Source: Rhodospirillaceae bacterium (GTDB lineage: Bacteria > Pseudomonadota > Alphaproteobacteria > Dongiales > Dongiaceae). Taken from it: a DNA stretch of 64,000 nucleotides. How positions within the stretch are numbered: the first letter of the stretch is position 1; every line of letters starts with the position of its first letter. Below the pieces are notes generated by a model. That model was not told the origin of the DNA and did no database searches. It was given only the letters and a program-made list of their open reading frames with translations. The translations under genes and the position numbers were made by a program. Shown here one piece after another: positions 8,961 through 16,128 of the stretch. Where the stretch lies: positions 1,881,001 through 1,945,000 of the forward strand of contig JADJQM010000001.1 in assembly GCA_016712715.1 (NCBI GenBank), given 5' to 3'.

Positions 8961-9121
8961 CAAATGAATTTTGTGCCGTCTAATCACGACGCAATCGATC
9001 AGGTTTAAGAGTTTGCATCACGAATGCGCGCGCTGTGTTACGGCTGCGCGAATCTGGCTTGACGGGTGAAGCTCCCCCTCCTAACTTTCGGCTGCGACAA
9101 GTTAGACAGGTCTGAGGCTTT

Positions 9122-9166
9122 ACAAAATTGAGAGGGCCGCAACCGGGAAACCGGTTAGCGGCCCTC
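9122..9166 (-). terminator. Rho-independent terminator of hsp20
   Basis: A near-perfect hairpin, GAGGGCCGC then AACCGG (9132-9146), loop GAAA, and the complementary arm to 9166, has one bulged base. On the minus strand it is followed by CAATTTTGTA. It begins about 25 bases after the hsp20 stop codon. Confidence 0.85.
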
Positions 9167-9191
9167 CGCTATTTCAGGCTGATGCGATGGA

Positions 9192-9653
9192 TCAGGCAGC
9201 CTGGCTGTCGATCACCTTGGGCTGGCTCTTGGCCGCCGTTATCGCAATCGTGCGCGGCTTCATCGCTTCCGGCACTTCGCGCTTCAGGTCGATATGCAGC
9301 AGCCCGTTGGCAAGATCCGCCCCGACAACGCGGATATGATCCGCAAGCTCAAAGCGGCGTTCGAACGCGCGCCCGGCGATGCCGCGATGCAGATAGGTCT
9401 TGGCCTGTTCGTCCTTGGCCGGCTTGCCAGAGACAAGCAACTGGTTTTCCTGCGCCGTAATGGTCAGTTCGGCTTCGGTGAAGCCGGCCACTGCCATGGT
9501 GATGCGATAGGAATCTTCGCTTGCCTGCTCGATATTGTAAGGGGGGTAGGCCAGTTGGGCTTCGTCGACGCGCGCGGCTGAATCCATCAGGCGCGACAGG
9601 CGGTCATAACCAACCGACGAACGGAAAAGGGGGGTGAGATCAAAACTACGCAT
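9192..9653 (-). CDS. Small heat-shock protein Hsp20 (IbpA/HspD type)
   Basis: This alpha-crystallin-domain holdase binds unfolding proteins in the cytosol during heat stress. The 153-residue product starts MRSFDLTPLFRS, typical of alphaproteobacterial class A Hsp20, and contains the ACD core (YRITMAVAGFTEAELTI, LLVSGKPAKDE, HRGIAGRAFERRFELADH) and a C-terminal R-T-I-A-I tail. The internal ATG at 9653 is chosen over the ATG at 9659 because GGAGG lies eight bases before it but only two before the other. The gene has its own terminator, RNA thermometer and heat-shock promoter. Confidence 0.95.
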   Translation of the reverse strand: MRSFDLTPLFRSSVGYDRLSRLMDSAARVDEAQLAYPPYNIEQASEDSYRITMAVAGFTEAELTITAQENQLLVSGKPAKDEQAKTYLHRGIAGRAFERRFELADHIRVVGADLANGLLHIDLKREVPEAMKPRTIAITAAKSQPKVIDSQAA

Positions 9654-9750
9654 AGCCATATCCTCCGATGAGCAACATGGAACATTGACTGGGCCATCCT
9701 TGGGATCGGCCCGGCGAAAATCGGCACCCGCTTGCCGCGGCGTTCCGACA
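9654..9750 (-). promoter_or_regulatory. ROSE-type RNA thermometer in the hsp20 leader
   Basis: The mRNA segment just before the start reads TTGCT, then CATCGG, then AGGA. This is the hallmark of ROSE elements, in which UUGCU pairs with the Shine-Dalgarno AGGA around a bulged G at low temperature. The spacing to the ATG and the GGAGGAT...GGCTATG context match known rhizobial hsp20 leaders. Upstream hairpins are visible: GGGCC/GGCCC around GATCC...GGAT, and CCGC...GCGG. Melting on heating would free the ribosome site. Confidence 0.8.
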
Positions 9751-9756
9751 ATCCAC

Positions 9757-9786
9757 TAATTGGGTTGTGCGTTTTTGCCCTTCAAG
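9757..9786 (-). promoter_or_regulatory. RpoH (sigma-32) heat-shock promoter of hsp20
   Basis: On the minus strand a -35-like CTTGAA (9786-9781) is followed 16 bases later by CCCAATTA (9764-9757), close to the sigma-32 consensus CTTGAA...CCCCATNT. The transcript would start about 95 bases before the gene, leaving just enough leader for the thermometer. Confidence 0.7.
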
Positions 9787-9936
9787 GCCCAATCATCACT
9801 TTTTCTTAACTGGTTGGAATGTCTGTTAACGGGTGAGGCCGTACATGCTCAGATAGAAGAGCTGGTCCGGCATTTACTACTCAGAAGAAAGTCCGGACCA
9901 GACCAGCAGGCACGCTTTTGACGGAGTTGGCGATCG

Positions 9937-10386
9937 ATGGCCACGATCGAGTTTTATGACCGCACCATGTCGGAGACGATGGGTCTTCTCGTCGATGCGC
10001 GCCGCTATCTCAGCGACCGCGCGGAATCCGACACGCGGGGCCTCAGCATCGACCAGGGTTTGGCGAGTTCAGTTGAAACCATGCGCCTTGTTTCGCGTCT
10101 GACCGAGGCGCTGGCCTGGCTGCTCACCCATCGCGCCGTCCTGACCGGGGAATTGACGCTGGATGAAGCCCTGTCGCCAGAACGGCGCCTGGGTGGCCAC
10201 ACACTCTGCGGCCGCGACACAACCGATGACATGCGCACCATGCCGCCCGATTTTCAGAAGCTGATGGCGCGCAGCCTCGAACTGTACCAGCGCATCGCCC
10301 ATCTTGACGCCCAGGTCAGCAAGCGCGTGACTCAACCCGGCGAAAGCGGTTCCTGGCCACCCGAACGCGGCAGCGGACAAGCCTAG
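9937..10386 (+). CDS. DUF1465 family protein, RcdA-like regulator of CtrA degradation
   Basis: The 149-residue product matches the DUF1465 family, whose Caulobacter member RcdA is an adaptor that helps ClpXP degrade the cell-cycle regulator CtrA. The family core is visible: an N-terminal F-Y-D-R helix, MGLLVDARRYL, then ETMRLVSRLTEALAWLL with the following HRAVLTGELT. The C-terminal tail after residue 135 is low-complexity and probably disordered. A 9-bp inverted repeat (CTGGTCCGG at 9862 and CCGGACCAG at 9893) lies in the leader. It stands alone between hsp20 and the convergent sensor kinase. Confidence 0.75.
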   Translation: MATIEFYDRTMSETMGLLVDARRYLSDRAESDTRGLSIDQGLASSVETMRLVSRLTEALAWLLTHRAVLTGELTLDEALSPERRLGGHTLCGRDTTDDMRTMPPDFQKLMARSLELYQRIAHLDAQVSKRVTQPGESGSWPPERGSGQA

Positions 10387-10395
10387 GCGCGCTGG

Positions 10396-11733
10396 TCAAT
10401 CTACCGCCAGACAGATCACCGCCTCAAATCCATCCACTTCTCCCATCGCCGGCGAATGCAGTTCCAGCTTGCCGCCGGCCTGCCGCATGATCGTATCGGC
10501 AATGGCAAGGCCAAGGCCCGAGCCTTGGGCCATGGTGTCGCCACGGGCAAAGCGATCAGTCAGGCGCGGGATGGCGGGAGCAGGCACCACCGCACCCTCA
10601 TTGACCACGTGGAGGCAATTCGCGTGATCGAGGAACACCCGCACGGGTTTATCGGCAGCGCCATGATTGAGCGCATTGTCGAGCAGGTTCCGCAGCACGA
10701 TGGCGAAGGCGTCGATATCGATCTGCGCCATCCAGGTTGCGACGTGGGGCGGATCGAGCCGGATGCGTCCGCCGCAGGCCGCGTTGCGGTCGAACTCATC
10801 CAGCAGCAAGCGCAGCACTGGCAACAGGTCGACCCGCTCCCCGGTCATGGCGATGCCGCTTTCCGCGCGTGAGAGCTGCAGCATTTTTTCGACCAGATTG
10901 CCGAGCCTGCGCAAGGCGGCGATGATCTGTTCGATGCGCTGCCGATGCGGCGAGGGGCCGAGCTCGGCGTTCAACCGCTGCAATTGGGCAAGGGCCGCGG
11001 CCACCGGGGTGCGCAGTTCATGGGCGCTGTTGGCGGCGAAAGCCCGCTCGCCGGCCAAGGCCAGCCCCAGGCGCTCCAGCAGCCGGTTGACGTCCTTGAC
11101 GATCGGCGCCAGCTCGACCGGCATGCCGTCATCAGAAATCATGTCGAGATTGCTGCCGCTGCGGGCGCGGATGGCCTCGCGCATGGTGCGGATCGGGGCA
11201 GTCGTGCTGCGGCGGACGGTCCACAAGATGGTGATGCCGGCGAGCGGCAGCAGAAGCAGCATGGGTGCGGCGAGGAAGAACAGGCTGTCCAGCATGGTCT
11301 CGGTCCGGTGTGCCGAGACTTCCGTGATCTGGATGGCATAGCCGCTGTCCCCGGCGATTTCGGTATAGAAGCGGCGATCGTCATGATCCACGAAACCGGG
11401 CACCAGCGGAACCGGGAACGGGTTCGCCGGCGCATCGTGGGAGCGCAGCACAACGCGGCCGTCGGCATCCCTGATCTGATAAATCAGATATTCTTCATGG
11501 CCTGGCACATCATCGCCGATCGGATGACCGCCCTCTTCCTCATGCTCGGCGAGATCGTAGGTTGCCAGCGGCAGCAGGCGCTGCGCGGTTTCCTGGAGGG
11601 CGCTGTCCAGGACCTCGTTGATTTCATGCATGGTGGCGATGGTCGAGAGGGCCGCAGCGCCCAGCCAGAGCAGGCCCAGCCCCGCCGTGAGGACCAGCAC
11701 CAGGCGGCGCGAAATGCTCCAGCGCGCCGTCAC
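10396..11733 (-). CDS. Two-component sensor histidine kinase (QseC/TctE-like)
   Basis: The 445-residue kinase begins at a GTG (11733) overlapping the regulator stop in a GTGA junction, so translation is coupled. It has a membrane helix near the N-terminus, a periplasmic sensor domain of about 130 residues, a second helix (FFLAAPMLLLLPLAGITILW), HAMP, and a kinase core. The phospho-accepting His is H238 in ANSAHELRTP, and the ATPase motifs are NLLDNALNH and GSGLGLAI. It should phosphorylate the OmpR-type regulator encoded just upstream. The divergent PepSY and cytochrome b561 genes are the likely targets. Confidence 0.92.
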   Translation of the reverse strand: MTARWSISRRLVLVLTAGLGLLWLGAAALSTIATMHEINEVLDSALQETAQRLLPLATYDLAEHEEEGGHPIGDDVPGHEEYLIYQIRDADGRVVLRSHDAPANPFPVPLVPGFVDHDDRRFYTEIAGDSGYAIQITEVSAHRTETMLDSLFFLAAPMLLLLPLAGITILWTVRRSTTAPIRTMREAIRARSGSNLDMISDDGMPVELAPIVKDVNRLLERLGLALAGERAFAANSAHELRTPVAAALAQLQRLNAELGPSPHRQRIEQIIAALRRLGNLVEKMLQLSRAESGIAMTGERVDLLPVLRLLLDEFDRNAACGGRIRLDPPHVATWMAQIDIDAFAIVLRNLLDNALNHGAADKPVRVFLDHANCLHVVNEGAVVPAPAIPRLTDRFARGDTMAQGSGLGLAIADTIMRQAGGKLELHSPAMGEVDGFEAVICLAVD

Positions 11734-12389
11734 GCCTGCCCCAGCCGATAGCCGACACCGCGCACGGTGGTGACGAAATCGCGACCGAGCTTCTTGCGCA
11801 GCCGGCTGACATGCACCTCGATCGTGTTGTTCTCGATCTCGGCGCCGAAGGGATAAAGCGCTTCCTCGATCTGCTCCTTGCTGACGAGGGAGTTGGGACG
11901 GCGCAGCAATTGATCGAGAATTGCCCATTCGCGGCCGGTGAGCTCAATTCTCTTGCCGTCACGGCTCAGCTGGCGCGACGCCTGGTCGATCTCGATTGCG
12001 CCGAAACGCTGGATCGGACTGGGATTGCCGGTATAGCGACGCGCCACCGCGGCGACGCGCGCCTTCAACTCGTCGAGGTCGAAGGGCTTCACCAGATAGT
12101 CGTCGGCACCGGCATTCAAGCCGTCGATACGGTCGCGGATCTGGTCTCGCGCGGTGAGGATGATGACCGGCCTTGTATCGCCGCGCCGTCGCCGCGCCCG
12201 CAGGAAATCGAGGCCCGACGCGTCGGGCAGATGCAGGTCGAGCAGGACCAGGCCGTAATCAACGGCACGCAACGCGGCATCCGCGTCATCCAGTCGCAGC
12301 ACCCGATCGACGGCGTGGCCGCCATCGGTGACATGTTCCTGGACCGCCTGCCCCAGGCTGGGCTCATCTTCGATCAACAGGACACGCAT
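11730..12389 (-). CDS. OmpR/PhoB-family response regulator
   Basis: The 219-residue regulator has a receiver domain (E-D-E at residues 7-9, phospho-acceptor D51 in LVLLDLHLP, switch Thr in ILTAR, Lys in VKPFDLDEL) and a winged-helix DNA-binding domain (LTGREWAILDQLLRRP, ENNTIEVHVSRLRKKL, VRGVGYRL). The ATG at 12389 begins the standard MRVLLIEDE; an upstream in-frame ATG at 12416 would add nine atypical residues. The gene diverges from the PepSY gene, and an 11-bp direct repeat between them is a good candidate binding site. Confidence 0.93.
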   Translation of the reverse strand: MRVLLIEDEPSLGQAVQEHVTDGGHAVDRVLRLDDADAALRAVDYGLVLLDLHLPDASGLDFLRARRRRGDTRPVIILTARDQIRDRIDGLNAGADDYLVKPFDLDELKARVAAVARRYTGNPSPIQRFGAIEIDQASRQLSRDGKRIELTGREWAILDQLLRRPNSLVSKEQIEEALYPFGAEIENNTIEVHVSRLRKKLGRDFVTTVRGVGYRLGQA

Positions 12390-12462
12390 TCGCCTCACTC
12401 CATCGGAAGGCCGCATCTTCGAGTGGCGAGCTTACGGCAAGCTTAAGAAATATCTTGTGTGC

Positions 12463-12484
12463 CTTCAGTCTGGCTTCAGTTTGA
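12463..12484. promoter_or_regulatory. 11-bp direct repeat, candidate OmpR-type operator
   Basis: CTTCAGTCTGG is followed directly by CTTCAGTTTGA, giving two half-sites 11 bases apart. OmpR/PhoB regulators bind such head-to-tail sites spaced by one helical turn. It lies about 47 bases before the PepSY start and about 75 bases from the divergent regulator gene. Confidence 0.5.
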
Positions 12485-12530
12485 CGGGTCATGGTGCCGC
12501 TCGTCAGCAACTCATCCAACGAGGTTACAC

Positions 12531-12806
12531 ATGAACCGCAAGCTTCTCACCAATGTTCTCTTCGCCGGCCTGGTCGCCACGGTCCTTGGCGCCGGCTCGG
12601 CCGCCGCGGCCGATCTGTGCAGCGTGCCCGAGGCCGAATGGCAGCCGAAGGAAGCGCTCGAGAAGAAGCTCGAGGCCGAAGGCTGGAAGATCAAGAAAGT
12701 GAAGATCGACGAAGGCTGCTACGAAGTCTATGGCACCGATGCCAGCGGCGCGCGGATGGAAAGCTACTTCGATCCGAAGACCCTCACCGTCGTCAAGTCG
12801 AAGTAA
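12531..12806 (+). CDS. PepSY-domain periplasmic protein
   Basis: The 91-residue product has a cleavable signal peptide (residues 1 to about 26, ending AGSAAAA) and a single PepSY-like domain (ALEKKLEAEGWKIKKVKIDEGCYEVYGTDASG). PepSY units are found in protease inhibitors and in proteins tied to membrane redox or metal sensing. GAGG lies six bases before the ATG. It is 11 bases upstream of the cytochrome b561 gene and divergent from a two-component pair, an arrangement common in proteobacteria for envelope redox or metal responses. Confidence 0.85.
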   Translation: MNRKLLTNVLFAGLVATVLGAGSAAAADLCSVPEAEWQPKEALEKKLEAEGWKIKKVKIDEGCYEVYGTDASGARMESYFDPKTLTVVKSK

Positions 12807-12817
12807 GGACGCAGATC

Positions 12818-13375
12818 ATGGCGGCGACGGTCAGGGCCACGACGGTCAGGGTTTGGGATCCCATGGTACGGATCTTCCATTGGTGTCTGGTAGCCAGCTT
12901 TGCGATTGCCTGGCTCAGCGCCGATGAATGGGACGATCTCCACATATGGGCCGGATACGCGGCAGCAGCGCTGATCGCCTTCCGGCTCGCCTGGGGAGTG
13001 ATGGGCACGCGTTACGCCCGTTTTGCCCAGTTCGTTCGGTCGCCCGGCACCGTCGCCGCCTATCTGCGCGATATCCTCACCGGACGGGAGCGCCGCTATC
13101 TCGGCCACAACCCGGCCGGCGGCCTGATGATCCTGGCGCTCATCGGCTGCATGGCGGCCCTCTGCCTCACGGGCTGGCTCTACACCACCGATGCCTTCTG
13201 GGGTGTCGAATGGGTCGAGGAAACCCATGAGGCCCTGGCCAATGCCCTCCTCGGCCTGGTCGGGCTCCACGTGGCCGGCGTCATCATCGCCGGCTTCCGC
13301 CACCGGGAAAATCTGGTGCGGGCCATGGTCACGGGTCGCAAGCGCGCTCCTGAGCCGCAGGACGTCGTCGCCTGA
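12818..13375 (+). CDS. Cytochrome b561 family membrane protein
   Basis: The 185-residue protein has four predicted membrane helices and the His pattern of bacterial di-haem b561/Ni-Fe hydrogenase b-type cytochromes: W-D-P-M-V-R-I-F-H-W near residue 20, a helix with DLHIWAGY, and C-terminal GLVGLHVAGVI. It would move electrons across the inner membrane, probably from quinol to a periplasmic acceptor. The ATG at 12818 is chosen because upstream codons in this frame overlap the PepSY gene. It is co-transcribed with the PepSY gene. Confidence 0.88.
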   Translation: MAATVRATTVRVWDPMVRIFHWCLVASFAIAWLSADEWDDLHIWAGYAAAALIAFRLAWGVMGTRYARFAQFVRSPGTVAAYLRDILTGRERRYLGHNPAGGLMILALIGCMAALCLTGWLYTTDAFWGVEWVEETHEALANALLGLVGLHVAGVIIAGFRHRENLVRAMVTGRKRAPEPQDVVA

Positions 13376-13399
13376 GGTCCCATTCACGACAATCCAGCT

Positions 13400-13605
13400 G
13401 AAAAAAAGTGCTGGGGAGGGGTTGCAACGCCACCGGGCGGCTACTACTTCTCCCCAGCGGGCCGGGCCCCTCTGACGATGTCGCTTACGACGTCGTGATG
13501 TCGGACCGCATCGGGTGAGCTCGATGCCGGGTCCGGAACGTCCTCCCAGAAGACGTCCAGATGATCGCTGTGCCGCGAGCTGCCCCTCATACTTATTTTG
13601 GGGAG
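13400..13605 (+). promoter_or_regulatory. Structured leader upstream of terC
   Basis: The 234-base gap before terC holds several stems: GCTGGGGAG (13410-13418) with CTCCCCAGC (13450-13458), the palindrome ACGACGTCGT, a long stem GGACC-GCATCG pairing with CGATGC-C-GGGTCC (13503-13534), and ACGTC/GACGT near 13539. TerC genes in other bacteria can lie under the Mn-sensing yybP-ykoY riboswitch, but its conserved loop sequences are not evident here. The leader is probably regulatory, of unknown ligand. Confidence 0.4.
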
Positions 13606-13609
13606 CATC

Positions 13610-14596
13610 ATGGATTTTCTGATCGGAACACTTTTCCTCGGCCAGCCGCTCTGGATGTGGCTCGGGTTCATCGGCATCGTGGTCGCCCTGCTGGCCTTCG
13701 ATCTCGGCGTCCTGCACCGGGACAATCACGAAATCGGCGCGCGCGAGAGCCTCGCTTTGTCGGCCGTCTACATTGCCCTGGGTCTCGGCTTCGGCGGTTT
13801 CGTCTGGGCGCAACTGGGACCACAGGCCGGTGTCGAATATCTGACCGGTTTCGTTGTCGAAAAAAGCCTCGCACTCGACAATGTCTTCGTCATCGCCCTC
13901 ATCTTCACCTACTTCGCTATACCGCGGCAGTATCAACACCGCGTCCTGTTCTGGGGCATCCTCGGCGCCATCATCCTGCGCGCGATCATGATCGGTTTCG
14001 GCGCCACTTTGGTCAGTGAGTTCCACTGGGTGCTCTATATCTTCGCCGCCTTCCTCATCGCCACGGGTGTCAAGATGCTGTGGCTGGGCGACAAGGAATC
14101 GGATCTGGCCGACAATGCGGTCGTGAAGTTCATGCGCCGGAAGTTCAAGGTGACTGAGCAGCTCCACGGGCAGAACTTCTTCGTGCGGCAGGCCGACCAG
14201 AAGACCGGGCGGATTGTTACCTATGTGACACCCCTGTTCATGGCCCTGGTGCTGATCGAGATCGCCGACGTGATCTTCGCGGTGGATTCGGTGCCGGCGA
14301 TCTTCGCCATCACCACCGATCCCTATCTGGTCTACACCTCGAACATCTTCGCGATCCTGGGTCTGCGGGCGCTCTATTTCGCTCTGGCGGCGATCCTGCA
14401 TCGCTTCGCCTACCTCAAACAGGCGCTGGCCATTCTACTGGTCTTCATCGGGTCGAAGATCTTCGTGGCCGACCTCCTTGGGTGGGAGAAGTTCCCGGCC
14501 TCCTGGTCGCTGGGGGTCACCTTCGCCATCCTGGCGGCCGGTGTGCTCTATTCGCTGTGGCGGACGCGACCCACCAAATCCGGCATCATTTCGTGA
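13610..14596 (+). CDS. TerC family membrane protein (Alx-like)
   Basis: The protein has about nine membrane helices over 328 residues and the TerC/Alx signature: acidic pairs in EKSLALDNVFVIALIF and in EIADVIFAVDSVPAIFAIT. Family members export Mn2+ or contribute to tellurite and metal resistance and to metalation of secreted proteins. The ATG at 13610 has GGAG four bases upstream and removes an implausible TTG extension. The gene is followed eight bases later by a beta-carbonic anhydrase, so the two are probably one transcript. Confidence 0.92.
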   Translation: MDFLIGTLFLGQPLWMWLGFIGIVVALLAFDLGVLHRDNHEIGARESLALSAVYIALGLGFGGFVWAQLGPQAGVEYLTGFVVEKSLALDNVFVIALIFTYFAIPRQYQHRVLFWGILGAIILRAIMIGFGATLVSEFHWVLYIFAAFLIATGVKMLWLGDKESDLADNAVVKFMRRKFKVTEQLHGQNFFVRQADQKTGRIVTYVTPLFMALVLIEIADVIFAVDSVPAIFAITTDPYLVYTSNIFAILGLRALYFALAAILHRFAYLKQALAILLVFIGSKIFVADLLGWEKFPASWSLGVTFAILAAGVLYSLWRTRPTKSGIIS

Positions 14597-14604
14597 GGAT
14601 CGAT

Positions 14605-15225
14605 ATGGACCGACTGATCTCTGGCTATCGCCGTTTCCGCACCGAAACCTGGCCCGCCGAGCGAGACCGTTACCAGGCGCTGGCCAAGCGCGGTCAGCGA
14701 CCGGAAACGCTGGTCATCGCCTGCTCCGATTCCCGGGTCGATCCGCAGACCGTGTTCGGCACGGGCCCCGGCGAGCTGTTCGTCGTGCGCAACGTGGCGG
14801 GGCTGGTACCGCCCTACCTGCCCGATGCCGGCTATCATGGCACCAGCGCCGCCCTTGAGTTCGGTGTCCGCGTCTTGAAGGTGGCGCGCATCGTCGTGCT
14901 GGGCCACGCGCGCTGCGGCGGAGTGCAGGCCATCGTCGAGGGGGCACCCGCGGAAGCACAGGATTTTGTCGTCCCCTGGATGGGCATTGCCAAATCCGCC
15001 CTCGACGCAGCGGCGCATCGTCATGGCCATGAAGAAGAGGGGCATTCGCGGCTCGACCTGTGCGAGGCCGAAGTGGTGCGCGTGTCGCTGGCCAATCTCC
15101 TGACCTTCCCCTGGATCAAATCAGGGGTGGCGGGGGGGCAGCTCGCCCTTCACGGCTTCCGCTTTGACATCCATACCGGGACACTCGCCCGGGTCACAGC
15201 GGATGGCTTCGAGCCGGTGGTCTGA
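14605..15225 (+). CDS. Beta-class carbonic anhydrase
   Basis: The enzyme hydrates CO2 to bicarbonate in the cytosol. All active-site residues are present in the 206-residue product: Cys40 and the D42/R44 dyad in IACSDSRVDP, then His101 and Cys104 in GHARCGGV, giving the Cys2-His zinc site. GAGGA lies about six bases before the ATG at 14605. It follows terC closely and ends in a strong terminator shared with the convergent rpmE gene. Confidence 0.94.
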   Translation: MDRLISGYRRFRTETWPAERDRYQALAKRGQRPETLVIACSDSRVDPQTVFGTGPGELFVVRNVAGLVPPYLPDAGYHGTSAALEFGVRVLKVARIVVLGHARCGGVQAIVEGAPAEAQDFVVPWMGIAKSALDAAAHRHGHEEEGHSRLDLCEAEVVRVSLANLLTFPWIKSGVAGGQLALHGFRFDIHTGTLARVTADGFEPVV

Positions 15226-15272
15226 GGCCGCCCCTCTGCCCGTCATCCAGGGCTGATGCCATTCCCGAACGC

Positions 15273-15302
15273 AAACGGCCGCCCCGAGGGGCGGCCGTTT
15301 TC
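15273..15302. terminator. Bidirectional terminator between carbonic anhydrase and rpmE
   Basis: AAACGGCCGCCCC (15273-15285) is followed two bases later by its exact reverse complement GGGGCGGCCGTTT. The A/T-flanked 13-pair stem can terminate both convergent genes. Confidence 0.9.
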
Positions 15303-15327
15303 GAACCTTGCGGCATGAAATGCCGTC

Positions 15328-15561
15328 TTAGTCGTTGTTGTTCTTGAGACCGATGCCGGCGAAGCGCTTGTTGAACTTCGCGAGCTGGCCGCCGGAATCC
15401 AGGAGGCGATGAACGCCGGTCCAGGCCGGATGCGACTTGGGATCGATATCGAGGTTGAGCGTGTCGCCCTCTTTGCCCCAGGTCGAGCGGGTCTTGAACT
15501 TGGTGCCGTCGGTCATGACGACATTGATCTCGTGGTAGTTCGGATGAATGTTGGCCTTCAT
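15328..15561 (-). CDS. rpmE: 50S ribosomal protein L31
   Basis: The 77-residue protein is a bL31 of the cysteine-free (zinc-independent) form usual in alphaproteobacteria, starting MKANIHPNYHEINVVMTDG and containing IDPKSHPAWTG. It binds the central protuberance of the large subunit. No CxxC pair is present, so it should not serve as a zinc reserve. The start at 15561 is the family-typical Met; the longer open frame upstream is not coding. The 213-base gap to the divergent cyaY gene contains its promoter and no other recognisable feature. Confidence 0.97.
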   Translation of the reverse strand: MKANIHPNYHEINVVMTDGTKFKTRSTWGKEGDTLNLDIDPKSHPAWTGVHRLLDSGGQLAKFNKRFAGIGLKNNND

Positions 15562-15774
15562 GGCGAAAACTCCTAGTCGATACCCATGGGAATGAACCCT
15601 TGGGGTAGACCCTTGGGCGAATTTGGCCGGTTTATAACCAAGGGGGCCCCATATGGCAAGCAGGGATATGGTCGCTGGGTCGCCCCGGATTATGGTTAAC
15701 GACACGCTGACAATAGCCATTGCGGCCCCGTCCCGGGGCGGTTATTCCAGGGCCGACCACAGAAAGTATGCCGC

Positions 15775-16122
15775 ATGGACGATTCCGACTTCGACCGCCT
15801 GGCCACAAGAACCCTCCAGCGCCTGACCCGGGCCATCGAGGATGCGATGGAGGATGTGCTGGACGATATCGAGCTGCAGGGCCCGGTCCTGACCATCAAG
15901 CTCGAAGACGGCGGCACCTATGTCGTCAACAAGCATGGTGCCAATCAGGAAATCTGGCTGTCCAGCCCGAAGAGCGGTGCGGCCCATTTCAAGCCGGACC
16001 CGGCCAGCGGCGCCTGGCTGCCGACGCGCGGCGGCGAGCCACTCCACGACCGGCTGGAGACTGAACTGGCCGCTGTCCTGGGGCAGCCCCTGGGCCTCCC
16101 CGCCCTCATCAGCGCGGCCTGA
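15775..16122 (+). CDS. cyaY: Iron donor protein CyaY (frataxin homologue)
   Basis: The 115-residue protein has the frataxin fold signature: an acidic first helix (EDAMEDVLDDIE) that binds iron, and the sheet motifs LTIKLEDGGTYVVNKHGANQEIWLSS with the conserved N-K-H and Q-x-I-W. It regulates or feeds iron to iron-sulfur cluster assembly in the cytosol. The C-terminal extension is normal. The ABC exporter gene starts six bases after its stop, so the two could be co-transcribed. Confidence 0.94.
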   Translation: MDDSDFDRLATRTLQRLTRAIEDAMEDVLDDIELQGPVLTIKLEDGGTYVVNKHGANQEIWLSSPKSGAAHFKPDPASGAWLPTRGGEPLHDRLETELAAVLGQPLGLPALISAA

Positions 16123-16128
16123 CACGCC

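Noticed and set aside
13400..13605. Calling the terC leader a yybP-ykoY manganese riboswitch
   Set aside because: A GGGGAG is present in the first stem, but the conserved AGUAG and GCAAGACC-type loop bases are not seen, so it is reported only as an unassigned structured leader.
12764..14401. Minus-strand open frame of 545 codons opposite cytochrome b561 and terC
   Set aside because: It is antisense to two clear genes and has a composition (His, Asp, Glu, Arg, Gly-rich) typical of antisense frames in GC-rich coding DNA.
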